The notes: generated from the letters alone by a model not told the origin. Counted from the stretch's first letter, positions 29,890-40,088 are shown. The stretch is 64,000 bases of DNA from PALSA-1336 sp038203095 (GCA_038203095.1 JBBREH010000001.1:1-64000); one strand, 5' to 3'. Made by a program: numbers and translations.

Positions 29890-30437
29890 ACTTAATCAGA
29901 ATTTACTTCAACTTATCCCCAAAATGGTTGTTTTTAAGAACATTTAAGCCTAAATAGTCAGGAAAAGCGCATAAGTAAATTTTGCCTTAAATAAGGCAGA
30001 AATTATGAACTTTTCCTGGCTTTTTGCGTGTGTTTGGGAGTAAAGGTTAGAATTGGGCGAAAGCTGTAACACTTGGAGAAAATAAGCGTCTGGGTATACA
30101 TAGGGCATAATCAGAAATCAGGAAGCAAATAAAACCGCAAAATACAGCCCAAATCATTTGTTTTATTGAACCTTATGGCTTTAGGCGAGCTATAAGGGCT
30201 ATTAATAGCCTTGGTCGATCTTATGGCGTTTACACTTATGCACCAAATTTTGGCGCATAGGAAAGGTTTAACGCTTAAGGATTCAATAAACATTATCTTG
30301 CCAAACAGTTTTAGCGATCTCTAGAGCGCTAAATCCTAAGTAAGCGGGGTAGTGCAATTAATTAAAATATTTTAGGCTACTTTATTGATTGTCTCAATTG
30401 AATAATCAATTTTGCCTAAAATGGAGTATTATATAAA
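29890..30437 (+). other. Long structured leader of the S-layer-like gene
   Basis: About 548 nt separate the promoter from the start codon, with no credible gene. CAGGAAAAG (29959-29967) pairs with CTTTTCCTG (30010-30018), enclosing a second stem (CATAAGTAAATTTTGCCTT with AAGGCAGAAATTATG) around AAAT. GGCTATTAATAGCC (about 30199-30212) is a perfect palindrome, and TATGCACCAAA pairs with TTTGGCGCATA near 30237-30262. The leader could stabilise an abundant mRNA, hold a separate small RNA or regulate translation. It matches no riboswitch I know. Confidence 0.55.
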
Positions 30438-33400
30438 ATGCAAAATTCTGTCGCAAAGAAAATCTTTGCAGTAGGATCCGCGGTTGCTATGACATTGTCA
30501 TTGGTAGTCCCGTTTGCGGCTCAAGCCGCGGCGCACGCTACCGGTACCAATGTCTCCAGCTCTGACGGCACTGTGTGGATGGTTACATCTACCGGTACCC
30601 GCCGCGCCTACACTTCCGCCGGCGCCTTCCTCTCCTATGGATTTAACTCCTGGAGCCAGGTTGTTCCCGCCAGCGCCGAAGATCTAGCCTTACCGGTTGA
30701 TTCTGCCGGATTCATCCCCCCGCAAGACGGCACCATCTTTTGCGCCACTGCCACTAAAGGCTCTGACGTCAAAGGTGAATGTGCTTTAATTTCCGGCGGT
30801 ATGAAGCGCTCATTCACATCAGCCTCGGTCTTTACCGGCCTTGGTTTTAGCTTCGCCCGCGCCGTAAACGGAGATTCCTCCTTTATGAGCAAAGGCGCCA
30901 ATGTTGACAACAGCACCATGGCTCATTTGCCTGGCGTACTTGTTAACAACAACGGCACCGTCCAGTTAGTCGGCTCAAACGGCTTGCTAGGCGTACCGGA
31001 TTTAGCCACCTTCAATTCCTGGGGCTATTCCTTTGCCAACGTTGTCCCGGCTAACGCCGCCGACAAAGCCATGACCCAAACCGGCGTTATGGTTGCCCGT
31101 TTGGCCGGACAATTGTCCCCAAGCTGGACACCAGCCCAACCATGCACCAGCAACTGCACTCCTCCTCCTGCTAACGGTGGTGGTTTGAGTGTTTCTTTGA
31201 GCTCTGCTACTCCTGCCGCTTCTAACGTAGCTGCCGGAGCTGCCTTTATTCCTTTTACTGCCATCAACTTTACCGCAGCCGGCAACCCGGTTGTAGTAAC
31301 CGGCGTAAAAGTTAAAAGAGGCGGACTTGGCGCCGACAGCAACCTGAACAATATGTATTTGTTCAACGGTGCTCAAATGTTAGCTCAGTCTTCTTCTGTT
31401 CAAAATGGCGTAGTCACTTATTCCAACAGCGCAGGTTTGTTCACGGTTCCCGCGAACAGCACCTTAACTATTTGGGTTAAGGGTGACTTGTCTTCCGGCA
31501 CATCCAGCGGTTTAACCTATACATTTAGTGTTAACGCCGCTTCGGACATTACCTCCAATGCTTCCAGCGTTAGCGGTTCTTTCCCAATTACCGGTAATAT
31601 GGTTACCAGCGCAACTGTTGTCTCGCCTTCTTTGGCGAGTTTGACCGTTGCCGGTATTTCCACAGGTGGCACGGTTAACGCCGGCACCAACAGCTTCTTG
31701 GCCGCCCAATATTCTTTACAGTCTGCCAACAGCTCTGTAAAAGTAAACGGTATTACATTAACTTTTGTCGGCTCCGCGGCGCTTTCCAGCATTGCGAACG
31801 TCAAGTTAATGGCCAACGGCACACAGGTCGGTTCTACTATGACCAGCCTCTCCAGCACAGTTGTATTCTTTGATTTGTCTTCGGCTCCTTTAATGGTGCC
31901 AACAGGCAACACTGTCAACTTGCAGGTAATTGCCGATATTACCGGTAGCGCCAACAGAACAGGCAACCTGTTCTCCATTCAGCGCAACTATGATATCCAA
32001 AGCTATGACACTACCTACAACGTAGGTATTTTGTCCTCCAGCACTTTCCCTGTAAATGGCACCAGCTTCTCGATTAATGCCGGTACCTTAACGGTTAACC
32101 GCGATGTCACCAGCCGCACCACTCAAATTGCTCCTGGTCAGACAAACCTCACTTTGGCTACATTTTCATTCCAGGCCAACGGTGAAGACGTAAAAATCTT
32201 GAACTTGCCGTTTAAAATTGCCGGCAACGGTTCCGGTAAATTGGATATCAACAATATCAAATTGGTTGATAACGCGGGTTTTGGTCTAGGCACATCTGAT
32301 ACCACCGAAAAGAATGTGGTAGCTACTCCCTACACCAACAGCTCTGGCGCGGTTAATGCTCCAGGTTTCCAACAGACCTCTAACTTTAATTATGTCATTC
32401 CTGCCAATACCACTCGCTTAATTAGCATTGTGGCCGACATAATTTCTAGCACTACTTCTACAACTGCTACCGCTTCTTTGACCGGTGGTTCTTCCAACGC
32501 TCAAGGCGTAGTTTCAGTTGCCAGTATTACTACTCCTGCAGTTTCCGGTAACACTTTGACTGTTAGCACTACTTTGCTTACAGCCACTTTGAGTTCCGGT
32601 ATGGCCAACCCAAGCTTGGTTGTTCCTAACTCCCAGTCGACCAAAGTCGGTTCCTTTGCGATAAACGCAGGTGGAGCTGATTCTGTAGATATTACCACTG
32701 TGCAGGTTACTACCGGCGCGACTTCTGTTGCAGCCAACTTTAACCAATTGGCAGTTATGGTAGGTACTACTCAAGTTGGGCAAACTCAAACCACTTTGAG
32801 CAACAGCACTGCCTATAGCTTTAGCCCTGCTACGGCCATTTCTATTCCGGCCGGCGGTAGCGTGACCATAGATGTCTACGCTGGCGTTCAAAGCGGAGCT
32901 GAAACTTCGGTGAACCAAAATGTTGTGTCGTTGACAGGTCTTACTTCTCAACTACACACCAGCGGTTCCACTATTACCTTCCCGGGTCTCGTTACCGGAC
33001 AGACCGTTAAGGTTACCGGCAACGGCGCTGTAACCATTACTCAAAGCCCGAACACTCCGGTGTCCAGGCAATTGGCAATGAACCAGGCTGGCCAAATCTT
33101 GGGCGTTATCAAGATTGGTGAAACTACAGGCAACGAAGCTGCCACTTTGACAGATATTACCATCACCGCCACCGGCGTTGCTGGTACTACCCTAAACGGT
33201 ACTGCGTCAGCCTCTTTGAACTCCTTGCTTAACTTCACAATCTCCGCTGCCGACAATGCGGGTACAGCTATTGGTTCGCCTGTTACCAGGTCTTCTTGGA
33301 CTTCAGGCACCGACGGTACCGGCACCGTGGTTTACACCGTTACCTTCAACAACGTAAGCTTAGCTATCCCGGCGGGACCTGGTAAGTATATGAACTTGAC

Positions 33401-34085
33401 GGTTAAAGCTGACTTAAACAGCTTTACCAACGGCGCGGCTTCCAACTCAATGTGGACTGTCGGTTTGGCCTCGGCTTCTGCCGCGACCATCCGCGGAACC
33501 TCTTCCACCGCAACCATTACTCCGACTTTAACCGCCAACGCTACTTCTAATACCACAACGGTTCTTAGAACTACTATTGGCGTAGCCTCGGTTGGCTCAA
33601 TTGCCAGCCCGGTTAGCGTAAGCGTTAGCCCAACCGGTGTTCCGAGCGCGACGGAAAATATGGCCATCTTTGCGGTTACTGCTTCTAACAGCGGTGACGC
33701 AATTGTGCAAAGCATTACTTTGCAACAAGGTGGTACAGCCCCAACAGGTGTTGCTGTAAACTACACAGTGTTTGACGCCGCTCAAGGCCTCTCCAGCGCT
33801 GTGAGTGTAGCTACTGCCATTACTGGTTCTACCGCAACTGCGGTTACCCTAAACCTAAACTCCGCTGCCACTGCTGGCGGTGTGACTATTGGCGCAGGTC
33901 AAACCAAGTACTTGGTAGTCCAGGCAAACACAACCAACTTTAACACCAACAGTGGCAACAGCTCCAAGTCTTACAGCTTGCAAGCTACCACTTGGCGCTT
34001 TAGCGACGGTACAACCGGCGTAGGCCCTTCTAGCGATGCTAGCTCGGTCACCGCAGTTACCACCGGCGCTTCCCGCACATACTAA
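30438..34085 (+). CDS. S-layer-like secreted surface protein
   Basis: 1215 residues. Signal peptide (to about PFAAQAAA), then three copies of the surface repeat shared with the protein at 14604 (about 43-90, 97-160, 171-220; DGTVWMV, DGTIFCA, NGTVQLV). A CTSNCTPPP linker leads into five to six Ser/Thr/Gly-rich beta modules of ~150-190 residues, several ending in a PANTT/PAGGSVTIDVYA-type strand (Ig- or fibronectin-like). No SLH or sortase motif is visible. Size, composition, the consensus promoter, long leader and strong terminator suggest an abundant envelope protein. Codons lean to C/T-ending forms more than neighbours, as in highly expressed genes. Confidence 0.8.
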   Translation: MQNSVAKKIFAVGSAVAMTLSLVVPFAAQAAAHATGTNVSSSDGTVWMVTSTGTRRAYTSAGAFLSYGFNSWSQVVPASAEDLALPVDSAGFIPPQDGTIFCATATKGSDVKGECALISGGMKRSFTSASVFTGLGFSFARAVNGDSSFMSKGANVDNSTMAHLPGVLVNNNGTVQLVGSNGLLGVPDLATFNSWGYSFANVVPANAADKAMTQTGVMVARLAGQLSPSWTPAQPCTSNCTPPPANGGGLSVSLSSATPAASNVAAGAAFIPFTAINFTAAGNPVVVTGVKVKRGGLGADSNLNNMYLFNGAQMLAQSSSVQNGVVTYSNSAGLFTVPANSTLTIWVKGDLSSGTSSGLTYTFSVNAASDITSNASSVSGSFPITGNMVTSATVVSPSLASLTVAGISTGGTVNAGTNSFLAAQYSLQSANSSVKVNGITLTFVGSAALSSIANVKLMANGTQVGSTMTSLSSTVVFFDLSSAPLMVPTGNTVNLQVIADITGSANRTGNLFSIQRNYDIQSYDTTYNVGILSSSTFPVNGTSFSINAGTLTVNRDVTSRTTQIAPGQTNLTLATFSFQANGEDVKILNLPFKIAGNGSGKLDINNIKLVDNAGFGLGTSDTTEKNVVATPYTNSSGAVNAPGFQQTSNFNYVIPANTTRLISIVADIISSTTSTTATASLTGGSSNAQGVVSVASITTPAVSGNTLTVSTTLLTATLSSGMANPSLVVPNSQSTKVGSFAINAGGADSVDITTVQVTTGATSVAANFNQLAVMVGTTQVGQTQTTLSNSTAYSFSPATAISIPAGGSVTIDVYAGVQSGAETSVNQNVVSLTGLTSQLHTSGSTITFPGLVTGQTVKVTGNGAVTITQSPNTPVSRQLAMNQAGQILGVIKIGETTGNEAATLTDITITATGVAGTTLNGTASASLNSLLNFTISAADNAGTAIGSPVTRSSWTSGTDGTGTVVYTVTFNNVSLAIPAGPGKYMNLTVKADLNSFTNGAASNSMWTVGLASASAATIRGTSSTATITPTLTANATSNTTTVLRTTIGVASVGSIASPVSVSVSPTGVPSATENMAIFAVTASNSGDAIVQSITLQQGGTAPTGVAVNYTVFDAAQGLSSAVSVATAITGSTATAVTLNLNSAATAGGVTIGAGQTKYLVVQANTTNFNTNSGNSSKSYSLQATTWRFSDGTTGVGPSSDASSVTAVTTGASRTY

Positions 34086-34142
34086 TTTTAAAGTTTTAGT
34101 ATAAATTACAGCTTTTAATTAAGCTTTAATTAGCGAACAAAT

Positions 34143-34180
34143 TACCCCGTCCTTTCTTTATTGAAAGGGCGGGGGTTTGT
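34143..34180 (+). terminator. Rho-independent terminator after the S-layer-like gene
   Basis: ACCCCGTCCTTTC and GAAAGGGCGGGGGT form a ~13-bp stem (one G-T pair) around TTTATT, followed by TTGTTTTT. Confidence 0.85.
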
Positions 34181-34262
34181 TTTTAGGCAGGGAAATTTGG
34201 TATAATCAAGTAGCCGTCGTTTGTGATAGTTTGCTTCAGGCAACAAAGAGCGTGATTTCTAT

Positions 34263-36509
34263 ATGAGCCAAACATTAGCCAATTTAAAGCTAAATAAAGC
34301 GGTGACCAATCTTTTTTTTGGTTTGGTTTTTTTAAGCTTGGTAGTGCCTTTGGTATTTACCAAACATTTGTTGTATCCGTTTATTTCGACTAAATCTTTG
34401 TTGTTAACGGGCGTTATTTTGATAGCTTTGCCCTGTTACGTTTATTTATTGGCACAAAACAAGAGCATTCGGCCAAATTCAAAAAATCCTATTAGCCTTT
34501 TGCTTCTGGTATTTATAACACTCAATTTTATTGCCGCGGTATTTGGTGTGAATTTTGGCCGTAGCTTTTGGGGCAACTACGAACGAATGAGCGGGGTGTA
34601 TTATTCCTTAAATTTACTACTCCTGTATTTTTATCTGTTTTCAATTTTTCAAATTAGGGAGAACTTAGGCAAAAAGTTTTTGGACGGGGTAATTCTGGTT
34701 GCCGGCTTAACATCAGCCTACGCGGTTTTGGAGCAAAGTGGGATTTTATTTTTTCAGGACGCCTCCTACCCTTCCCGTATTTCCAGCACCTTTGGTAACC
34801 CTATATTTTTTGCCAGCTTTTTAATTATCCCAATATTTTTAAGCGCCTTTTTCGCTGTTGAAGAAAGCGTTAAATGGAAAAAGATTTTTTATTGGGCTTG
34901 TTCGGTTTTGGGCATATGGGCAATATTTTTAAGCAAAACCAGAGGCGCGGAATTTGGCTTAGGCTTAACTTTTGTAGTTTTTGGTTTGATTTTTTTGCTT
35001 AATTCTAAAAACAAGCGCTTGCTAAAAGCAGGGTGGGGGATTTTTGCCGGGTTGGTGTTAGGGGCTGTTTTGCTGTTTAGTTTTCGTAGTCATTTTGATT
35101 CCTCTTCAGTCATTGGCCGAGCTTTAACTTTTAGCGATGGCAATACCAAAGCGCGTCTAATTCAGTGGCAAAGCGGGCTAAAGGGATTTAAAGATCATCC
35201 AATTTTAGGAGTTGGGCCGGAGAATTATTACGTTATTGCCAATAAATATTTTAATCCGGAAATTTATAAATACGATTCCACTTGGTTTGACAAGCCCCAC
35301 AATTTTTTACTGGAAGTTTTGCTAACAACGGGTTTGCTTGGGTTTATGGCTTATATTGGTTTAGTTAGTTTTGTATTTGTCTCGTTTAGAAAAGCGCAGA
35401 AGAGTGGTTTAATTTCATTTACTCAGTTTTGCCTGCTTTCGTCCGCTATGTTTGCTTACCAGGCGCAAAATTTATTTGTCTTTGATACTACCTCAGCAGC
35501 CTGGGCATTTTTTATTTTTTTGGCATTTGCCGGATATTTATGGCAGGCGAGTTTGCCGGAAATTAGTAGTGCCAGCCAAAATCAATCTAAAGTAAACTCT
35601 TTGCCGATTTTGCCTCAAGCCCTGCTGGTTGTTGTTGGTGTGTTGAGTTTTTACGTTTGGTATGTTACCAATTGGGGAACAATTAAAGTTTTATATAATT
35701 TAAATATTGCCTATGCCTTAGGTATAAAAAATCCCAAAATTACCGCGGAGTATTATGAGCGCGCAGCCGGTCAGCCGTTTGTTTATGATAGGGGAGACAT
35801 TGGCGTAAAGTATGGCGAGTTTGCGGTGCAGACGGCACAAGATTTAGGCGCGAGCTTGGAGCCTGGTTTTATTAATCAAACTTTAGATAACGCGGCCAAA
35901 GTGCTGGAAAAAACCGTGGCCGGGGTAAATAATAACCCCATTTATTGGTATCATTTGGCCAACGATTACAACACAAAAAGTATTTTTAATAAAAGCGCGG
36001 TTTTGCCACGGGCTGTGGAGGCGGTAAATAAAGCCATTGCTTTGGTCCCGACCAGGGTTGAGCCTAAGTTTTTTTTGGTGCAAATTAAAGGTTTGCAAAA
36101 TGATATTCCCAGCGTGGTAAAAATTTCTGAAGAAATAGCGGCCGCTGTACCTTGGAACGCGGAAACCAAATGGCGCCTGGCTTTGGCCTATAAAGACGCT
36201 AAGCGGCTTGATGACGCTATAGTTCAAGCCAAGCTTGCTTTAGCCGGTGGGTATAAATTTAAGCTGGTAAAGGAATTTCGTTGGCTAATAAATTATTACG
36301 CGGACAAAGAAGACTACCCCCAGGTCGCTTTACTCTACGAACAGGCTATAGTGCTTTCGCCTAATGATTTCCAGCTCTATGCCAGCTTAGCCACGGTTTA
36401 TGCTAAACTAGGGGAGAAGGACAAAGCCATTTTGGCGGCGCAAAAAGTGGTTGAATTGAACCCGGCTTCTAAAGCTAATGTTGATGCTTTTATAAAATCT
36501 TTGCAATAA
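34263..36509 (+). CDS. O-antigen ligase/polymerase-like protein with TPR domain, copy 1
   Basis: 748 residues. About twelve membrane helices carry a Wzy_C/O-antigen-ligase core (LSKTRGAEFGLGL, ARLIQWQSGLKGFKDHPILGVGPENYYVI and WFDKPHNFLLEVLLTTGLLG). After ~470 residues the chain turns soluble and shows TPR-like helix pairs (YEQAIVLSPNDFQLYASLATVYAKLGEKDKAI). Such proteins join glycans to lipids or proteins. Its place directly after the S-layer gene suggests glycan transfer to that protein; this is inference. Confidence 0.85.
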   Translation: MSQTLANLKLNKAVTNLFFGLVFLSLVVPLVFTKHLLYPFISTKSLLLTGVILIALPCYVYLLAQNKSIRPNSKNPISLLLLVFITLNFIAAVFGVNFGRSFWGNYERMSGVYYSLNLLLLYFYLFSIFQIRENLGKKFLDGVILVAGLTSAYAVLEQSGILFFQDASYPSRISSTFGNPIFFASFLIIPIFLSAFFAVEESVKWKKIFYWACSVLGIWAIFLSKTRGAEFGLGLTFVVFGLIFLLNSKNKRLLKAGWGIFAGLVLGAVLLFSFRSHFDSSSVIGRALTFSDGNTKARLIQWQSGLKGFKDHPILGVGPENYYVIANKYFNPEIYKYDSTWFDKPHNFLLEVLLTTGLLGFMAYIGLVSFVFVSFRKAQKSGLISFTQFCLLSSAMFAYQAQNLFVFDTTSAAWAFFIFLAFAGYLWQASLPEISSASQNQSKVNSLPILPQALLVVVGVLSFYVWYVTNWGTIKVLYNLNIAYALGIKNPKITAEYYERAAGQPFVYDRGDIGVKYGEFAVQTAQDLGASLEPGFINQTLDNAAKVLEKTVAGVNNNPIYWYHLANDYNTKSIFNKSAVLPRAVEAVNKAIALVPTRVEPKFFLVQIKGLQNDIPSVVKISEEIAAAVPWNAETKWRLALAYKDAKRLDDAIVQAKLALAGGYKFKLVKEFRWLINYYADKEDYPQVALLYEQAIVLSPNDFQLYASLATVYAKLGEKDKAILAAQKVVELNPASKANVDAFIKSLQ

Positions 36510-36526
36510 TAAATTTTAAATAATCT

Positions 36527-38797
36527 ATGCAAAAAGTTTTCAGGAATATTTTTTTTGTTTTAGTCGCGTTGTCGGTAACGGCTGCGTTTTGGGTGTCCAA
36601 GGAATTTTTATTTCCTTTTGTCACCACCAAAGCCTTCTTTTTTCGTATTTGTATTGAACTGGCACTACCGTTTTACGTTTATTTTTTGGTGTCGGACAAA
36701 AAACTTAGGCCAAATTTAAGAAATCCGCTGTCTTTGGCTGTGCTGGCCTTTCTGGCGGTTAATGTTGCCTCGGCTTTTTTTGGGGCGAGCGTGGTGCGCA
36801 GCTTTTGGGGGAACTTTGAACGTATGGGCGGCGTGTTTTATTTGGGTCATTTGGCGGCTTTATATTTTTACGTTTTGGCTATGGGTCAAATGCCCGGCGA
36901 CTACATACGCAAGTTTTTAAAGGTAATGCTTTTGGTCGCGGCGGTAATTACTTTAAACGGTATTTTTGGCTGGCTGAATTTACCGACCCTGGTGGCCGAT
37001 CCATCTTTGCCTGCTAGAGTCTCAAGCACTTTGGGTAACCCAATTTATTTAGGTAGTTATTTAATTATCCCATTATTTTTGGCATTATTTTTTACCTTTC
37101 AGGCCAAAAATAAATTAGACAAAGCCGTATATTATTTTTTAGCTTTAGCTTTTGCCTGGGGAATTTTTTTAAGCAACACGCGCGGAGCCTTAGTTGGGCT
37201 GATTGCCGGAGCCTTTATTTGCGCGATTGTTTATTTGGCATTAAATCCGAATAAGAAAATTAAACAATATGGTTTTATAATTTTTGGCATTTTGGCGACC
37301 TTGGTGTTTATGATGTTTATTTATAGCAGTAAGCTGCCTAAGAGCGTAGAAAGAATTTTTACGCTCAAAGACAGCAACACTTTGGCGCGTTTAATTCAGT
37401 GGAAAATCGCTCTGTCAGGCTACAAAGACCGGCCGCTACTTGGCACAGGGCCGGAAAATTATTACGTAATTGCCAACCAATACTACCGCCCCGAACTGGC
37501 GCAGTACGACCGCAGTTGGTTTGACAAGCCCCATAATTACATTTTGGAAATTTTGGTAACTAACGGCATTTTAGGATTAATCTCCTATTTGGCAATTTTA
37601 GGCTTTATAATAACGGCGCTGTATAAAGGCTACAAAGCAGAGTTTTATGGTTTGGAGGAATTTTGTTTGTTGCTCGGGGCACTGTTTTCATATCAGGTTC
37701 AAAATTTGACCGTGTTTGATACCGTGCCGGCCAGCTTAATGTTTTATGGTTTTATGGGTTTTGCCGGTTACGTTTGGACAATTTCCCAAACTTCGTTAGT
37801 TGAGGTTAAAGCAAAAGAAGCTTTGCCGGTTTTTAACATTCGGCCGCTGGCATTTTCGGCATTGGGTGTAACTTTTTTATTAATGGCTTATACAATTTAC
37901 GCCACGGAAATTATTCCAATGCAAATTGCCAAAAATGTTAACTACGGCTTTGCTTACGCCTCGGTGGACCCGGCCAAAGCTTTTGAATACTTTCAAGTTG
38001 CCACATCTTTACCGTTTAATTTTGACAAAACCGAAACCGCCAGCAAGTTTGACGAGTTCGCGGCCAATTACGCCCGCAGTGCCGGGCAAAAGGACCAGAC
38101 CAGGGCGCTTGCAATTCTAGACTCGGCCAGTGCGTTTACCCAAGAGGCTTTGGCTACCCAGCCCGATTATCCCATTTTGTGGCAGCGAATGTCAGGCCTA
38201 TATTTATTTCGGTCGGTTCAAATAGGCGGGAAAGTGGTTGTTGACCCCAGAGCCGAAGAAGCGGCTCAAAAGGCTATTAGTTTAGCCCCCAAAAGGGAAG
38301 AGGGGTATTTGGCCTTAGCTCAAATTCGCGCGCTTCAGGGCGACAACAAGACAGCTAAAGATTTGTTAGCTCAAGCTATGGAAAATTTTCCGGCCGATGC
38401 CGGCGTTAAAGTTCAGTTAGCCAATATGTACCGGCTTGAGGGTCAAACCGAAAAAGCCGTGGCACTAATGGAGCAGGCAGTTAAGCAGGGTTATGGTTTT
38501 AGCAGTTTTGGGGAAATTGAATGGCTTTCCAATTATTACGTTGGGCTTAAAGAGTACGATAGAGCTATGGATTTGCTTGTGTTAGGACAAAAACTGGAGC
38601 CTAACAACTTGCTGGTATTTATAGATTTAGCCAAGCTCTACGCCGTTTCGGGCAAAAATGATTTGGCCAAAAATTTAGCGGAAAATATTATGAAGTTCGA
38701 CGCCTCCCGCGCAAAAGAAATGCAAGCGCTAATAAATTCCTTGCCAAAATCGGGACAAGTTGCCGGAACTGCCAGCGGGACGCCGGCAGGGAAATAG
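36527..38797 (+). CDS. O-antigen ligase/polymerase-like protein with TPR domain, copy 2
   Basis: 756 residues, a tandem paralogue of the preceding gene, 17 nt downstream. The same core motifs recur (NTRGALVGLIAG, ARLIQWKIALSGYKDRPLLGTGPENYYVI, WFDKPHNYILEILVTNGILG), followed by TPR pairs (YRLEGQTEKAVALMEQAVKQGY and VFIDLAKLYAVSGKNDLAKN) and a Gly/Ser/Thr tail. The pair may have split roles (polymerase versus ligase, or two acceptors). Confidence 0.85.
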   Translation: MQKVFRNIFFVLVALSVTAAFWVSKEFLFPFVTTKAFFFRICIELALPFYVYFLVSDKKLRPNLRNPLSLAVLAFLAVNVASAFFGASVVRSFWGNFERMGGVFYLGHLAALYFYVLAMGQMPGDYIRKFLKVMLLVAAVITLNGIFGWLNLPTLVADPSLPARVSSTLGNPIYLGSYLIIPLFLALFFTFQAKNKLDKAVYYFLALAFAWGIFLSNTRGALVGLIAGAFICAIVYLALNPNKKIKQYGFIIFGILATLVFMMFIYSSKLPKSVERIFTLKDSNTLARLIQWKIALSGYKDRPLLGTGPENYYVIANQYYRPELAQYDRSWFDKPHNYILEILVTNGILGLISYLAILGFIITALYKGYKAEFYGLEEFCLLLGALFSYQVQNLTVFDTVPASLMFYGFMGFAGYVWTISQTSLVEVKAKEALPVFNIRPLAFSALGVTFLLMAYTIYATEIIPMQIAKNVNYGFAYASVDPAKAFEYFQVATSLPFNFDKTETASKFDEFAANYARSAGQKDQTRALAILDSASAFTQEALATQPDYPILWQRMSGLYLFRSVQIGGKVVVDPRAEEAAQKAISLAPKREEGYLALAQIRALQGDNKTAKDLLAQAMENFPADAGVKVQLANMYRLEGQTEKAVALMEQAVKQGYGFSSFGEIEWLSNYYVGLKEYDRAMDLLVLGQKLEPNNLLVFIDLAKLYAVSGKNDLAKNLAENIMKFDASRAKEMQALINSLPKSGQVAGTASGTPAGK

Positions 38798-38864
38798 GCT
38801 TATTGTGTAGTTGCTTGCAGTATTGTAGTCCGCCCGATTTTATGGGCTGTTAAGCAATTGGGGT

Positions 38865-39016
38865 CATATGGAATTTTGCCAATGTCGGCAGGGTAAATAA
38901 TAGCGTTCGACTTTATGGAGAACCTATTATTTACTTTCGCTTAAGCGAAAAATATCTTCTCCATAAAGTCGAAGAATATTTTCCGCCGCCGCTCAACAAT
39001 GGTCAAATTCCATATG
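38865..39016. repeat. 152-bp palindromic element with CATATGGAATT termini
   Basis: CATATGGAATTTTGCCA at the left pairs with TGGTCAAATTCCATATG at the right. Further in, TTCGACTTTATGGAGAA pairs exactly with TTCTCCATAAAGTCGAA, and TTTCGCTTAAGCGAAA is a perfect palindrome at the tip. The ends match the element at 344-496. The flanks in this 305-nt gap hold one more inverted repeat (AGCCGATGAATC..GAATCGGCT, 39031-39079) but no gene. Confidence 0.75.
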
Positions 39017-39103
39017 GCTCACAATTAGGACAGCCGATGAATCCCTGCACTATCAAGATCGTGCGTGAATGAATCGGCTAACTACGCCACTAATATCCAT
39101 CAT

Positions 39104-39871
39104 ATGACAAAAAAAGACACATCTTGGGGCAAAGTCGCCAACTGGTACAACAAGCATTTGGAAGAAGGGGATGATACTTACCAGGAAAAATTAATTAAGC
39201 CTAACTTGCTTAGAATTTTGGCTCCGCGTGTGGGTGAAAATATTTTAGATGTGGGCTGTGGGCAGGGTTATTTTTCGCGTGTGTTGGCGGCTGCTGGCGC
39301 GAAAATTGTGGGTGTTGATGTTGCAGGGGAGTTAATTAGGCTTGCCAAGGAGCAGGCAGGTAAAAACGAGGTTTATTTAGTTTTGTCCGCAGAAAAACTT
39401 GCAACGCTTGCCGACAGCCGTTTTGATGCCGCCATTTGCGTTTTGGCTTTGCAAAATATAAAAAATTTACAGGCCGCGATTTTGGAAATGTCGCGTGTAC
39501 TTAAAACAGGCGGCCGCGCGGTATTGGTGCTAAACCATCCTGCGTTCCGCGTGCCGGGAGCGTCGGCATGGGCTTATGACGAAAAAGCGAATATCCAATA
39601 TCGTAATATCAACAAATATCTTTCCGAGGTTTCTATGGAAGTTGATATGACCCAAGGCATAGTGGACCCTAAAAAGAAAAAATTTACCCTGTCTTTTCAC
39701 CACCCTCTACAAGTCTACTTTAAAGCCTTTTTTAAAGCCGGACTTGTTGTAACCCGCCTGGAAGAATGGACTTCCCACAAAACTTCCGACACCGGCCCAC
39801 GCAAACCCGCAGAAGACAAAGCCCGCAAAGAAATCCCGCTATTTATGTGCTTGGAGTTGAGGAAAATATAA
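39104..39871 (+). CDS. Class I SAM-dependent methyltransferase (UbiE-like)
   Basis: 255 residues with ENILDVGCGQGYFSRVL, an acidic end of strand 2 (IVGVDVAGELI) and FDAAICVLALQNI. The substrate is unknown. The ATG at 39104 is chosen because the upstream part of the longer frame lies within an inverted repeat. It sits alone between repeat-rich gaps. Confidence 0.85.
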   Translation: MTKKDTSWGKVANWYNKHLEEGDDTYQEKLIKPNLLRILAPRVGENILDVGCGQGYFSRVLAAAGAKIVGVDVAGELIRLAKEQAGKNEVYLVLSAEKLATLADSRFDAAICVLALQNIKNLQAAILEMSRVLKTGGRAVLVLNHPAFRVPGASAWAYDEKANIQYRNINKYLSEVSMEVDMTQGIVDPKKKKFTLSFHHPLQVYFKAFFKAGLVVTRLEEWTSHKTSDTGPRKPAEDKARKEIPLFMCLELRKI

Positions 39872-40024
39872 TGGTAACAGTTCGCAACCTTGAGTAGATT
39901 GGAGTTTTGTTGATGTTCCCCGATGTAGCGCAGGCCATCGGCCTGCCAAATACTGGCAAATATGATAATACGTTCAGTCCTCTAAGCTCTTACACTTAAC
40001 ATTACTAATAAAATTTTGTCTTAT

Positions 40025-40054
40025 TTGACAAGGTTTTTAAAATCGTTATTATAT
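40025..40054 (+). promoter_or_regulatory. Promoter before the small membrane protein
   Basis: TTGACA, 18 bases, then TTATAT, about 35 nt before the ATG at 40089. Upstream, GCAGGCC ATC GGCCTGC (about 39929-39945) forms a tight hairpin. The rest of the gap shows nothing else. Confidence 0.5.
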
Positions 40055-40088
40055 TTAAAAGGGTAAAATTAATTTTAAACGAAACAAA

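Noticed and set aside
29959..30018. Simple terminator before the S-layer gene
   Set aside because: The stem is followed by GGCTTTTTGCG rather than a clean T-run, and a consensus promoter lies directly upstream, so a leader structure or small RNA is more likely.
31002..33785. Several long frames on the minus strand opposite the S-layer gene
   Set aside because: They follow from the C/G-rich codon pattern of the plus-strand gene; none has a start site or family motif.
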